This document shows positions 1 to 9,658 of a DNA stretch of 64,000 nucleotides, one piece after another. The notes beneath the pieces were generated by a model. That model did no database searches. It saw only the letters and a program-made list of their open reading frames with translations, and had not been told where the DNA came from. The stretch covers positions 2,563,130 through 2,627,129 of the forward strand of contig NZ_FNKO01000002.1 in NCBI RefSeq assembly GCF_900100925.1, given 5' to 3'. How positions within the stretch are numbered: position 1 is the stretch's first letter; each line of letters begins with the position of its first letter. Made by a program: the position numbers and the translations under genes. The stretch is from Actinopolyspora saharensis (GTDB lineage Bacteria; Actinomycetota; Actinomycetes; Mycobacteriales; Pseudonocardiaceae).

Positions 1-289
1 TGCTGGCGTTGTTCAGCGCGACCTCGAGCAGCTCCTGCTCGGCCCGGTGGTGGGCCACCATCTGCTGGGCGAACTCCAGGTCGGTGTTGCCGCTGGTCGC
101 CTCGGCGCCCTCGGAGGAGCTCTCCTCCACGGGGGCGATCGCGCTCGCCGGCGGTGGTGTCCCCGCGGCGGGCTTCTGCTCGCTGGCCTGCTCGTAGTTG
201 GGTGAGCAGCCGGTCAGTGCCAGGACCGCAGCGGCCCCCAGGATGCCGATGATCGTGCTGTTGCGCACCGTAGCTTCGCCTCCGGACAT
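1..289 (-). CDS. DUF305 lipoprotein, partial (3' end outside the window)
   Basis: The first 96 codons are present; the rest lies before base 1. The product starts with a short basic stretch and a hydrophobic helix ending in a lipobox (LTGC), so it is probably exported and lipid-anchored. A Ser/Pro/Glu-rich linker follows, then the DUF305 opening motif FAQQMVAHH with paired histidines, a family that is helical and often metal-associated. An in-frame GTG at 268, seven codons downstream, gives a tighter signal peptide and may be the true start. The exact function is unknown. It is divergent from ctaD with a long gap between. Confidence 0.75.
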   Translation of the reverse strand, partial: MSGGEATVRNSTIIGILGAAAVLALTGCSPNYEQASEQKPAAGTPPPASAIAPVEESSSEGAEATSGNTDLEFAQQMVAHHRAEQELLEVALNNAS

Positions 290-874
290 GCTGATCCACC
301 CCGAGCGAGCCGAGTGCCGGGCACGTCGACACGCCTGCGGAGCCCTTCGTACCGCTGAAGTTCCGTCCCACCTGCGCGGGTGGTCCACCGTCAGCTTAAG
401 GGGTCCTTTCGGGACGAGTCGCGTAGGTGGTGGGAGCCCGGGCGTGTGCGCCCCGCGCTCCAGCGGGGGCGGCGGCGGGCAACCGTCCCGTGCGCAGCGG
501 GTGGAGGCGCCCGAGCAGTGAGCGCGCGGGACTCGTGGCGGGCTCGTGCCTGCTCCGCTCGGCGGAACCGGTCGAAGTGGACGAAAACTCCCCGCGCGTG
601 GAATTCGGGGTGGACCCGTCCGCGCTCGCGTGTTGGCTGGATCTCAGCCCGGGTGCTTCGGGAGAGGACGATGAATAGGGTGACTACGGCCCGGACGCAG
701 CGGAGTTGAGCCTCAGCGCTAATATCCGCAGATGACAGTAACCCAACCGAGCACCGGCAGGCCAAGCTCACCGACGCCGGTTGCGGCGCTGTCATCAGGG
801 TTAGCCGGCCCGTACGGGTCGGGCGGTCCCGTGGTCGGGGCCGACAACGTCTTCGAGGCAGTGCAGGAGGCACC
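290..874. other. Intergenic gap between the DUF305 lipoprotein gene and ctaD; no gene supported
   Basis: This 585-base gap separates two divergent genes and should hold both promoters. Short open frames cross it on both strands, but none has a recognisable domain and the longest, on the minus strand, runs into ctaD. An AT-richer patch lies near 716-735. The ribosome binding site of ctaD (AGGAGG) is at its right edge. Confidence 0.5.
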
Positions 875-2638
875 GTGACGGCCGTCGCGCCAGAGCCGAT
901 CACTTCGCGCCCCTATCCGGTGCGAAAGACGTCCAAGGGATCCACACTGCTGGGGCTGCTGCGCACCACCGATCCCAAGCAGCTCGGCATTCTCTACCTA
1001 GTCACCTCGATGGGTTTCTTCCTGGTCGGCGGTCTGATGGCCATGCTGATCCGTGGTGAGCTCGCGGTGCCGGGGATGCAGTTCCTGTCGCAGGAGCAGT
1101 ACAACCAGCTGTTCACCATGCACGGCACCATCATGCTGCTGCTGTACGCGACCCCGGTCCTGTTCGGGTTCGCCAACTACATCCTGCCGCTGCAGATCGG
1201 TGCCCCGGATGTGGCCTTTCCGCGGTTGAACTCGTTCTCCTACTGGCTCTACCTGTTCGGCGGGCTGACCGTGGTGAGCGGCTTCCTCGCTCCCGGTGGC
1301 GCCGCCGACTTCGGCTGGTTCGCCTACACACCGCTGTCCAGCGCGATCCACTCCCCCGGAATCGGCCCGGACCTGTGGATTTCCGGTCTGGTCGTCTCCG
1401 GTCTCGGCACGATCCTCGGAGCGGTCAACATGATCACCTCGATCGTGTGCATGCGCGCGCCGGGCATGACCATGTGGCGGATGCCGATCTTCACCTGGAA
1501 CATCCTGGTCACCAGCGTGCTGATCCTGATGGCCTTCCCCATCCTGACCGCGGCTCTGCTGGGGCTGCTGGCCGACCGGCAACTCGGTGCGCACGTCTTC
1601 GACCCCGCCAACGGCGGTGTGATCCTGTGGCAGCACCTGTTCTGGTTCTTCGGCCATCCCGAGGTCTACATCGTCGCGCTGCCGTTCTTCGGCATCGTCA
1701 CCGAGATCTTCCCGGTGTTCTCGCGCAAGCCGCTGTTCGGCTACACCGGCCTCATCTACGCCACCCTCGGCATCGCCGCGCTCTCGGTGGTCGTCTGGGC
1801 CCACCACATGTACGCGACCGGTGCGGTGCTGCTGCCGTTCTTCGCCTTCACCACGTTCCTGATCGCGATCCCGACCGGTATGAAGTTCTTCAACTGGATC
1901 GGAACCATGTGGCGCGGCCAACTCACCTTCGAGTCCCCGATGATCTTCTCCATCGGGTTCCTGGTGACCTTCCTCTTCGGCGGGCTGACCGGGGTGCTGC
2001 TCGCCGCCCCGCCGATCGACTTCCACGTCTCGGACACCTACTTCGTGGTCGCGCACTTCCACTACGTGCTCTACGGCACGATCGTGTTCGCCACCTTCGC
2101 CGGGATCTACTTCTGGTTCCCCAAGATGACCGGCCGGATGATGGACGAGCGCCTGGCGAAGGCGCACTTCTGGCTGACCTTCATCGGGTTCCACACCACG
2201 TTCCTGGTGCAGCACTGGCTGGGCAACGAGGGGATGCCGCGGCGCTACGCCGACTACCTGCCGACTGACGGGTTCACCACGCTCAACGTGATCTCCAGCG
2301 CGGGAGCCTTCCTGCTCGGCGCCTCGATGCTTCCGTTCCTGTGGAACGTGTTCAAGAGCTACCGCTACGGTGAGATCGCCGATGTGGACGATCCGTGGGG
2401 CTACGGGAACTCGCTGGAGTGGGCGACCTCCTGCCCGCCCCCGCGGCACAACTTCACCGAGCTGCCCCGGATCCGCTCCGAGCGCCCGGCCTTCGAGCTG
2501 CACTACCCGCACATGAGCGACCGGATGAGGCTGGAGAACCACGTCGGCCTCTCCGGCAAGCCTGTGGCCCACGCGAGCTCGGGAGAGTCCGCCCAGGGGA
2601 GCGGTGCTTCCGAGGAGCGCAAGCTCGACGGGAAGTGA
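875..2638 (+). CDS. ctaD: Cytochrome c oxidase subunit I (aa3 type)
   Basis: Catalytic subunit of the membrane aa3 oxidase; it carries haem a and the haem a3-CuB centre that reduces oxygen to water while pumping protons. The 587-residue product has about 12 membrane segments. Haem and copper ligands are visible: His near residue 83 (FTMHGT), the CuB motif [14 protein letters not shown] with its cross-linked His/Tyr, the HH pair in WAHHMYATG, and HFHYVLYG for both haems. The GTG start follows AGGAGG at a good distance. The hydrophilic tail of about 60 residues is usual for actinobacterial CtaD. Other oxidase subunits are not in the window, as expected because ctaD commonly stands alone in this group. 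Confidence 0.97.
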   Translation: MTAVAPEPITSRPYPVRKTSKGSTLLGLLRTTDPKQLGILYLVTSMGFFLVGGLMAMLIRGELAVPGMQFLSQEQYNQLFTMHGTIMLLLYATPVLFGFANYILPLQIGAPDVAFPRLNSFSYWLYLFGGLTVVSGFLAPGGAADFGWFAYTPLSSAIHSPGIGPDLWISGLVVSGLGTILGAVNMITSIVCMRAPGMTMWRMPIFTWNILVTSVLILMAFPILTAALLGLLADRQLGAHVFDPANGGVILWQHLFWFFGHPEVYIVALPFFGIVTEIFPVFSRKPLFGYTGLIYATLGIAALSVVVWAHHMYATGAVLLPFFAFTTFLIAIPTGMKFFNWIGTMWRGQLTFESPMIFSIGFLVTFLFGGLTGVLLAAPPIDFHVSDTYFVVAHFHYVLYGTIVFATFAGIYFWFPKMTGRMMDERLAKAHFWLTFIGFHTTFLVQHWLGNEGMPRRYADYLPTDGFTTLNVISSAGAFLLGASMLPFLWNVFKSYRYGEIADVDDPWGYGNSLEWATSCPPPRHNFTELPRIRSERPAFELHYPHMSDRMRLENHVGLSGKPVAHASSGESAQGSGASEERKLDGK

Positions 2639-2693
2639 TATTCGACCTAACGACCCCCTTCACGGGTGTGTCACGGTAAAACCGCTCGACGGG

Positions 2694-2741
2694 GAGCCCC
2701 GGCCGGTCGGACCTTCCGATCGGTCCGGGGCTCTTGTTGTT
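2694..2741 (+). terminator. Rho-independent terminator after ctaD
   Basis: Arms GAGCCCCGG (2694-2702) and CCGGGGCTC (2725-2733) form a strong stem with further pairing inside, followed by the T-rich run TTGTTGTT. It sits about 55 bases after the ctaD stop and before serB. Confidence 0.85.
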
Positions 2742-2778
2742 CGGAAGCTGTTTTCCGAACCCGTAGGGTGGACCGTAG

Positions 2779-4041
<1,263 letters not shown>

Positions 4042-4053
4042 GGTGGCTGGGAC

Positions 4054-4692
4054 ATGCTGTCCAGCGGGGCGCGGGGCGTGCGCCTGGCGCGGATGCTGCT
4101 CGGAGCTCTGGCGGTCGTCGCCGTCGGGAGGCAGTTCTTCGCCGAAGTGGGGCTTGCCGACTTCTCGCCGGTGAACTTCTTCAGCTACTTCACGATCCTC
4201 AGCAACATAGCCGCCGGGCTGCTGCTGTTCCGGCTCGGGGCCGCGCCCGGCCTGGGTAACCGCGCTGTTCTGGAATGGCTGCGCGGAGGCATGACCGTCT
4301 ACATGGCCACCACGGGGGTCGTGTTCGCGCTGCTGCTCGACGACGGGGACCTCGGGCTGACGTTGCCCTGGGTGAACACGGTGATGCACCGGGTGATCCC
4401 GCTGGTGATGCTGGTCGACTGGCTGCTGGTCCGGCCCCGTGCGCGGGTGCCCTACGGCCGTGCGGTGATCTGGTTGACCGTTCCGCTGGTGTACGTGGTC
4501 TACGCCCTGGGAAGGGGTGCGGTGACCGGCTGGTTCCCGTACCCCTTCCTGCGGCCGGAGCAGGTCGGCGGTGTGGGCGGGGTGGTGCTGCACCTGTTCG
4601 CGATGGCCGTGGGCATAGCCGCTGCTTCGCTGCTGGTCGCGTGGTTGGGGAATGTCAGGCAGGAGCGAGTCGACGCCCCCCCTCCTGTTTGA
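4054..4692 (+). CDS. Pr6Pr family integral membrane protein
   Basis: A 212-residue protein with about six hydrophobic segments and almost no soluble domain. The motif FSYFTILSN near residue 43 and the conserved pattern WVNTVMHRVIPLVMLVDWLL are typical of the bacterial Pr6Pr/FAR-17a-like membrane family, distantly related to eukaryotic AIG1 proteins. AIG1 relatives hydrolyse fatty acid esters of hydroxy fatty acids using Thr and His; whether bacterial members do so is not established, so no reaction is assigned. It follows serB by 12 bases and may be co-transcribed, but no functional link to serine synthesis is evident. Confidence 0.75.
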   Translation: MLSSGARGVRLARMLLGALAVVAVGRQFFAEVGLADFSPVNFFSYFTILSNIAAGLLLFRLGAAPGLGNRAVLEWLRGGMTVYMATTGVVFALLLDDGDLGLTLPWVNTVMHRVIPLVMLVDWLLVRPRARVPYGRAVIWLTVPLVYVVYALGRGAVTGWFPYPFLRPEQVGGVGGVVLHLFAMAVGIAAASLLVAWLGNVRQERVDAPPPV

Positions 4693-4713
4693 GGACCAGC
4701 GGTGGTGCCTTGC

Positions 4714-4784
4714 GTAGGTGGTCGCTTGGCGGAACCTCAGTCGGCGCCCGGCTGCGGGTGCCCCGACATCGGGTAGGCACCTAC
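4714..4784. repeat. Dispersed repeat, copy A (63-bp core with terminal inverted heptamer)
   Basis: Bases 4714-4776 match 18870-18932 at 61 of 63 positions in the same orientation. This copy is bounded by inverted heptamers GTAGGTG (4714-4720) and CACCTAC (4778-4784). It lies between the Pr6Pr gene and the peptidyl-tRNA hydrolase gene. A second block just downstream (about 4826-4895) resembles 19157-19225 in inverted orientation. No coding potential is seen. Confidence 0.85.
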
Positions 4785-4985
4785 ACAACGTCGGGGCCGT
4801 CCTCGCCGGGCACTCGACTGAGAACCCGCGGCGGTGCCGGCTGACCAGGCTCGTAAGCGCTTGCGTTGGTGTGTCGCCTTGCTCGGGAGTTCCTGGGCGA
4901 GACCTGGGGTCGCGCTGTCCGGGGCGGGTGTGAGTACCAGCACTCCCGAGTGAGGTGCCCCGGCGCGCGCGGGACAATCGGTCTC

Positions 4986-5816
4986 GTGAGTGATCCCGCC
5001 GCAGTTCTCCGGCCGCTGACCGATCGTTACGCCTCGTGGCTGTCCTTGCCGGATCATTCGACGGCCGACACCTCGGACGAGGACCCCGAGGACGTGGTGC
5101 TGATGCCGATGGTGCTGCGCATCGAGCGCAACGCACCACCGGCGCGCACCGAGCTGCTCGAGGCGGCCGCAGCGGCAGCGGTGGCGCTGTGCCTGGACGA
5201 GCGCGCTTCCGAGGCGGGCCCCTGGAACGAGGCGGTTTCCGACTGGGTGAGCGGCCGCATCCGCAAGGTCACCCGACGCGCGCGCGGCTCCCACTGGCGC
5301 GCCGTGCTGGACCTGCCCGGCGTCACCTTCTCCGTCGGCGGGGCGGAGGTGCGCGCGCTGCTGCCCACACGCCTGTCCGAGATGCCGCGCGAGCTGACCA
5401 GGTTGCAGATCTCCGGTAGCGAACTTCCCCCGGACGAGCCGGGGCCGGCTCCCTCCGGAACCCCGGTGCTGTGGCTGAACCCCGAGGTCGACATGAGCGC
5501 GGGCAAGGCGGCCGCCCAGGTCGGGCACGCGACGATGATCCTGGCGGCCCTGCTGCACGGGGACGCGTGCTCCGGGGGCGAGCGGGCGACCGCGGCCGAG
5601 CGCCATCTCCGCTACTGGAAGGAGCACGGTTTCCGCTGCGCGGTGCGCACCCCCGATGCGGCGCGGTGGAACGAGCTTCTCCCCGGCAGCGACCCGGCCG
5701 GGGCTTGGCGGGAGCGGGGCGTCGCCGCAGTCCGGGACGCCGGGTTCACCGAGATCGACCCGGGCACAGTCACCGTGCTGGCCCAGTGGCCCACCGGTGA
5801 CACCCCGCCCGACTGA
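4986..5816 (+). CDS. PTH2-family peptidyl-tRNA hydrolase with N-terminal extension
   Basis: Likely hydrolyses peptidyl-tRNA or D-aminoacyl-tRNA to recycle tRNA. The C-terminal 120 residues hold the PTH2 signature: LNPEVDMSAGKAAAQVGHA, where family members keep a Lys and Gly-His in the active site, and a closing stretch AGFTEIDPGTVTVLA. The first 150 residues form an extra domain of unknown role that also occurs in actinobacterial homologues. GTG 4986 was chosen because upstream codons read through the repeat region and encode composition unlike the rest. Length is 276 residues against about 120 for archaeal Pth2, so the N-terminal domain is a real difference. Confidence 0.8.
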   Translation: MSDPAAVLRPLTDRYASWLSLPDHSTADTSDEDPEDVVLMPMVLRIERNAPPARTELLEAAAAAAVALCLDERASEAGPWNEAVSDWVSGRIRKVTRRARGSHWRAVLDLPGVTFSVGGAEVRALLPTRLSEMPRELTRLQISGSELPPDEPGPAPSGTPVLWLNPEVDMSAGKAAAQVGHATMILAALLHGDACSGGERATAAERHLRYWKEHGFRCAVRTPDAARWNELLPGSDPAGAWRERGVAAVRDAGFTEIDPGTVTVLAQWPTGDTPPD

Positions 5817-5910
5817 CTCGGCCCGACTGACTCGTTCCGCCACCCCGTCGCGGGGCGCCGCGCGGCAAGCCCGGACGGGATCGCGGACGCCCCGGGCAGG
5901 GTAGGCGGGG

Positions 5911-6819
5911 CTACGCCCCCTCGGACTCGCCGCCGGCGAGCAGTATCCGCCGGAACTCGGTGACCAGCGGCCGCAGGTCGATGTGGTGCCAGGCCGCCCA
6001 CAGCCGCACCGAGTGGGGAAACCAGGGGATCTCGCGCAGGGTGACCTCGGCGGGAGTGCTGTCGCGCATGCTGCGCTGGATCAGCGCCAGCCCCAGCCCG
6101 GAGGCGACCAGGCCCAGGGCGGCGAGCGGTTCCGGGGCGCTGGTGCGCACGGCGGGAGTGAACCCGGCCTCCACGCACGAGGCCAGGAACCTCTCGGAGT
6201 CGTTGCCCCCCGCGGCGCCGTCGGCCACGGTGATCCAGGGCTGCCCGTCCACATCGGCGGGAAGGATGCCGGTCCGCTCGGCGAGCGGGTGCTGGGCGGG
6301 AACGGCCAGCATGAGCGGCTCCTCGAGCACGAGCGCCGACTCCAGCAGCGGGTCCTGCTCGTCCGGCGGCGCGTCCACCAGCGCCATGTCGAGACTGCGC
6401 CTGCGCAGTCCCTCCAGCTGCTCCGCGGCCGACTGGTCGTACAGCGCGATGTGCACGTCCGGCCGGTCCCTGCGGATCGAGCGCAGCGCGCTGGGCAGCA
6501 CCCCGGCGTGCAGGGCGTGGCCCACGTAGCCGAGGCAGAGCCCGCCCGTCTCACCCCTGCCGAGCCGTTGGCCGAGGGACTCGAGCCGCTCGGCGTGCCG
6601 CAGCAGTGCCCGCGCCTCGCTGAGGAACACCTCGCCGTCGGCTGTGAGTCGGATGCGCTGCCGATCGCGCTCGAACAGCGCGCAGCCGAGGCGCTTCTCC
6701 AGCTCGGCGATCTGACGGCTCAACGGGGACTGCGAGACGTGCAGCGCTTCGGCCGCACGCCCCACGTGCTCGGTCTCGGCGACCGTGACGAAGTAGCGCA
6801 GTTGACGCAGATCCAGCAT
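5911..6819 (-). CDS. LysR-type transcriptional regulator
   Basis: The N-terminal 60 residues are a classic LysR winged helix (LRQLRYFVTVAETEH ... LHVSQSPLSRQIAELE), followed by a two-lobed LysR substrate-binding domain of about 210 residues. The total of 302 residues is standard. It is transcribed away from an aldo/keto reductase gene, the usual arrangement for a LysR protein and its target, so that gene is the likely regulated one. The effector cannot be told from sequence. Short direct repeats and AT-rich DNA in the shared intergenic region (6913-6976) are candidate binding sites. Confidence 0.93.
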   Translation of the reverse strand: MLDLRQLRYFVTVAETEHVGRAAEALHVSQSPLSRQIAELEKRLGCALFERDRQRIRLTADGEVFLSEARALLRHAERLESLGQRLGRGETGGLCLGYVGHALHAGVLPSALRSIRRDRPDVHIALYDQSAAEQLEGLRRRSLDMALVDAPPDEQDPLLESALVLEEPLMLAVPAQHPLAERTGILPADVDGQPWITVADGAAGGNDSERFLASCVEAGFTPAVRTSAPEPLAALGLVASGLGLALIQRSMRDSTPAEVTLREIPWFPHSVRLWAAWHHIDLRPLVTEFRRILLAGGESEGA

Positions 6820-6912
6820 TCCTCGGGGTTTTCCGTTTCCGGTCGGTTCGGCGGTTCGGTCGGCGGAGCGTTCCGCTGTCCCCGGGGCGGGTCGCTCGTC
6901 GGCGGTGGCCCC

Positions 6913-6976
6913 GCGGAATCAGCGTTCAAGACATTTGCGGAATCAAGTTTCGCTTACTGAGTCTTAGACAGTCTTA
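6913..6976. promoter_or_regulatory. Candidate LysR operator/promoter region between divergent genes
   Basis: Within this AT-richer stretch GCGGAATCA occurs twice (6913-6921 and 6937-6945), and GTCTTA occurs twice ten bases apart (6961-6966, 6971-6976), the first inside the small palindrome GTCTTAGAC. Spacing of one or two helical turns fits binding of a LysR tetramer, but the site is inferred. Confidence 0.45.
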
Positions 6977-7051
6977 CCGGCCGAGTCTAGCGTCGTGGTG
7001 GAAGGCACGAGGGTGGTTGACCCGTACTCACGCTGACAACGAGGAGCGAGC

Positions 7052-8068
7052 ATGAGCATTCGGTCGTTACTGACCGACAGGACACTCGGGTTCGGGGCGG
7101 CCCCGCTGGGCAACATGTTCCGCGCAGTCTCCGAGGAGGACGCGCTGTCCACGGTCGAGACGGCGTGGAACGAGGGCATCCGCTACTACGACACGGCACC
7201 GATCTACGGTGCGGGCCTGTCCGAGATCCGGCTAGGACAGGTGCTGGCCCAGCACCCCCGCTCCGAGTACGTGCTCAGCACGAAGGTCGGCCGGACGGTC
7301 GAGGACGAGATCGAGGAACCGACCGAGCGGGATCTGGGGGAGAAGGGCGGCCTGTTCGAGCACGGCCGCAAGAACAAGGTCCGGGACGACTACACCTACG
7401 ACGGCACCATGCGTGCGATCGAGCAGAGCCTGGAGCGGCTGCGCACCGATCGCATCGACATCGCGTGGGTGCACGACGTCTCCCCCGACTTCCACGGTGA
7501 CGACTGGATCGACGCCTTCGCCGCCTCGCGCACCGGTGCGTTCCGGGCGCTGACGAGCCTGCGGGAGCAGGGCGTCATCGGAGCCTGGGGGCTGGGCGTG
7601 AACACGGTCGAACCGTGCGAGCTGATCCTGGGGCTGGACGAGCCGAAGCCCGACGGATTCCTGCTGGCCGGGCGCTACACCCTGTTCGACCACGCGCACG
7701 CGGTGCAGCGGTTGCTGCCCACCTGCCTCGAGCGCGGCGTCGACCTCGTCGTCGGCGGCCCCTTCAACTCCGGTGTGCTGGCGGGCGGCCAGCACTTCGA
7801 GTACCAGGAGGCCTCGTCCGAGGTGCTCGAGCAGGTCGACCGGCTGCGCGGTGTCGCGGAAGGCCACGGGGTGGACCTCAAGGCGGCAGCGCTGCAGTTC
7901 CCGCTGGCTCACCCGGCCGTGGCCGCCACCATCCCGGGGATGTCCCGCCCCGAGCGCGTGAGCCAGAACCTCGAACTGCTGCGCGCGCCGATTCCCGGGC
8001 AGTTCTGGCGGACGCTGCGCGAGGAGAAGCTGGTCGCGCCGGAGGTTCCGCTGCCCACCGGCGAGTGA
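7052..8068 (+). CDS. Aldo/keto reductase (D-threo-aldose/L-fucose dehydrogenase-like)
   Basis: NAD(P)-dependent TIM-barrel oxidoreductase of 338 residues. The opening GFGAAPLGN, the catalytic Asp/Tyr motif YYDTAPIYGAGLSE near residue 50, the lysine in STKVGR and the histidine in IAWVHDVS make up the AKR catalytic set. The insert and the sequence FNSGVLAGG resemble D-threo-aldose 1-dehydrogenases, so a sugar such as L-fucose is a reasonable but unproven substrate. The ATG follows GAGGAG closely. It is divergent from the LysR gene and ends before a strong hairpin. Confidence 0.88.
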   Translation: MSIRSLLTDRTLGFGAAPLGNMFRAVSEEDALSTVETAWNEGIRYYDTAPIYGAGLSEIRLGQVLAQHPRSEYVLSTKVGRTVEDEIEEPTERDLGEKGGLFEHGRKNKVRDDYTYDGTMRAIEQSLERLRTDRIDIAWVHDVSPDFHGDDWIDAFAASRTGAFRALTSLREQGVIGAWGLGVNTVEPCELILGLDEPKPDGFLLAGRYTLFDHAHAVQRLLPTCLERGVDLVVGGPFNSGVLAGGQHFEYQEASSEVLEQVDRLRGVAEGHGVDLKAAALQFPLAHPAVAATIPGMSRPERVSQNLELLRAPIPGQFWRTLREEKLVAPEVPLPTGE

Positions 8069-8123
8069 GTCGACCGAGGCCGCGCCCGTGAGCCCGTGAG
8101 CACGGCGTCGTCGGGCACGTGAT

Positions 8124-8156
8124 CCGGCTGCCCCGCCGCTCCGGTGGGGCAGCCGG
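8124..8156. terminator. Bidirectional hairpin between convergent genes
   Basis: Perfect 11-bp arms CCGGCTGCCCC (8124-8134) and GGGGCAGCCGG (8146-8156) with an 11-base loop lie between the convergent reductase and ecfT genes. There is no T tract, which is common for terminators in high-GC actinobacteria. Confidence 0.7.
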
Positions 8157-8242
8157 GTGAGGAGCCGGCCCGGGGGAACGGAGAAGTTGCCCCGCTCGCC
8201 GGAACGGTGAGCGAACCGCTGCCTCCCCGGAGGAGCGCGGAC

Positions 8243-8914
8243 TCAGTCGCCGCCGCCTCGGGCGGGACCGTGCTCGGCCCCCTCCGGCCGGTTCGGTTCC
8301 TCCGGGGCGGTGTCGCCCACTCCGCGCGCGGCCAGCGCCTCCCCGAGCTCGTCGGCGTGGCGCAGCGTGCGCACCAGGAACGGTACAGCGAACGCCGAGA
8401 CCGAGCGGGTCGCGTTCCGCGCCCGCTGGGCCTGCCGGGTCTGCTCGGCGATGGTCGACAACGCGCCCACCGCCTGCACGGTCAACCCGACCAGCAGCCC
8501 GAGGAGCTCCGGGCGGACACCCAGCCTGCGGGTGGGGGCCAACCCGCGCTCGATCGCGGAGACGAGATCGCCGATCCTGGTGGTCAGGGTGAACAGGTTG
8601 GCCGCGCTGATCGCGACGAGCAGTCGCAGGCACACCACGATCGCGCTCTCCGGGCCGATCAACCACCACTGCAACGCGAGCACGGCAGCCAGCAGCACGA
8701 GCAGCAGCCGCATCATCCGGAGCACCCTGCCCGGTCCGATGCGCGCCACCACGAAACCGACCAGCACGGCCACGCCTCCCAGCGCGAGCGGAACGGGCTC
8801 GTCGAACACGACGAGCACGGTGGCGAAGGCGATCAGCCCGAGGAACTTCCACCCGGCCGGAGCTCGGTGCAGCGGGCTGTCGCCGGGTTGGTAGAGGCCC
8901 AGCGGGGTACTCAC
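8243..8914 (-). CDS. ecfT: ECF transporter transmembrane coupling protein (EcfT/BioN)
   Basis: Membrane scaffold that couples ATP hydrolysis by the ECF ATPase to the substrate-binding S component. The 223-residue product has several hydrophobic segments and a cytoplasmic helix ending in EALAARG, the Ala-Arg-Gly type motif that docks into the ATPase. The GTG start overlaps the ecfA stop (GTGA), which fixes the start and shows translational coupling. It is last in the biotin uptake operon with bioY at the head, so BioN is the likely role. About 30 C-terminal residues are charged and poorly conserved in type. Confidence 0.9.
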   Translation of the reverse strand: MSTPLGLYQPGDSPLHRAPAGWKFLGLIAFATVLVVFDEPVPLALGGVAVLVGFVVARIGPGRVLRMMRLLLVLLAAVLALQWWLIGPESAIVVCLRLLVAISAANLFTLTTRIGDLVSAIERGLAPTRRLGVRPELLGLLVGLTVQAVGALSTIAEQTRQAQRARNATRSVSAFAVPFLVRTLRHADELGEALAARGVGDTAPEEPNRPEGAEHGPARGGGD

Positions 8915-9585
8915 GTCACCAGCTCCCTGTAGTGGCGCAGCGCCGCAGCGGGTTCGTCGTCGGCGACGACTCCGCCCTGATCGAGGACCACCACGCGTTC
9001 GAAGTCGTCCAGCAGCTCCAGGTCGTGGGTGACCAGCACGACGCGCTGCTGCAGGGTGTGCAGTCGTTCGACGAAGAGCCGCTTGTTGCGCAGGTCCAGC
9101 AGCGTGGTCGGTTCGTCGCAGACCAGCACGTCCGGTTCGAGCACCAGCATGGAGCACAGCGCGAGCAGCTGCTTCTGCCCACCGGAGAGCTGCTGCGCCG
9201 GGTGGTCGGCGTAGCCCTCCAGACCGTGCTCGGCCAGCGCGGCAGCGGCCCGGTCCCGCCGCTCCCCCTTGGACAGTCCCTTGCCGCGCAGCGAGAAGGC
9301 GACGTCCTCACCGGCCGTCGGCATGACGATCTGGGAGTCCGGATTGGTGAACACGAAACCGACCCGCGAGCGGACGCGTTTTCCGTCCCGCACCGTGTCG
9401 AGACCGTCCACCAGCACCCGACCCCGCGTGGGGTGCACCAGCCCGTTGATCATGCGGGCCAGTGTGGACTTGCCGGAGCCGTTGGCCCCGACGAAAGCCA
9501 CCCTGCGCTCGGTGATCCGCAAATCGATCCCGGAAAGCACCGGGTGCTCGCCGTAGGCGTGGCCCACTCCGTCGAACTCGATCAA
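8911..9585 (-). CDS. ecfA: ECF transporter ATPase (EcfA/BioM)
   Basis: ABC ATPase that powers the biotin ECF transporter. Walker A GANGSGKST is near residue 33, the Q-loop lies in FTNPDSQIV (the NPDxQ form typical of ECF ATPases), and the signature LSGGQKQ, Walker B VLVCDEPT and the switch histidine in VTHD follow. A TTG at 9585 was chosen because GGGGAG lies about seven bases upstream and the domain starts directly there (IEFDGVGHAYG); the 38 residues further upstream look non-coding. Only one ATPase is present, so the complex probably uses a homodimer, as BioM does. Confidence 0.9.
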   Translation of the reverse strand: MIEFDGVGHAYGEHPVLSGIDLRITERRVAFVGANGSGKSTLARMINGLVHPTRGRVLVDGLDTVRDGKRVRSRVGFVFTNPDSQIVMPTAGEDVAFSLRGKGLSKGERRDRAAAALAEHGLEGYADHPAQQLSGGQKQLLALCSMLVLEPDVLVCDEPTTLLDLRNKRLFVERLHTLQQRVVLVTHDLELLDDFERVVVLDQGGVVADDEPAAALRHYRELVT

Positions 9586-9658
9586 TCGTTCTCTCCCCTC
9601 GGGGACGTGCGCAAGCGGGAAACTTCCGGGGTGCGGGCGGACCGCGCGGTGGCGGCGC

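Noticed and set aside
427..678. Short plus-strand frame in the gap before ctaD
   Set aside because: No ribosome binding site, no family pattern, and overlapping frames on both strands are similar.
998..2572. Long minus-strand open frame opposite ctaD
   Set aside because: Its product is a low-complexity Arg/Gly/Glu/Val mix that mirrors the third-position bias of ctaD; ctaD itself is certain.
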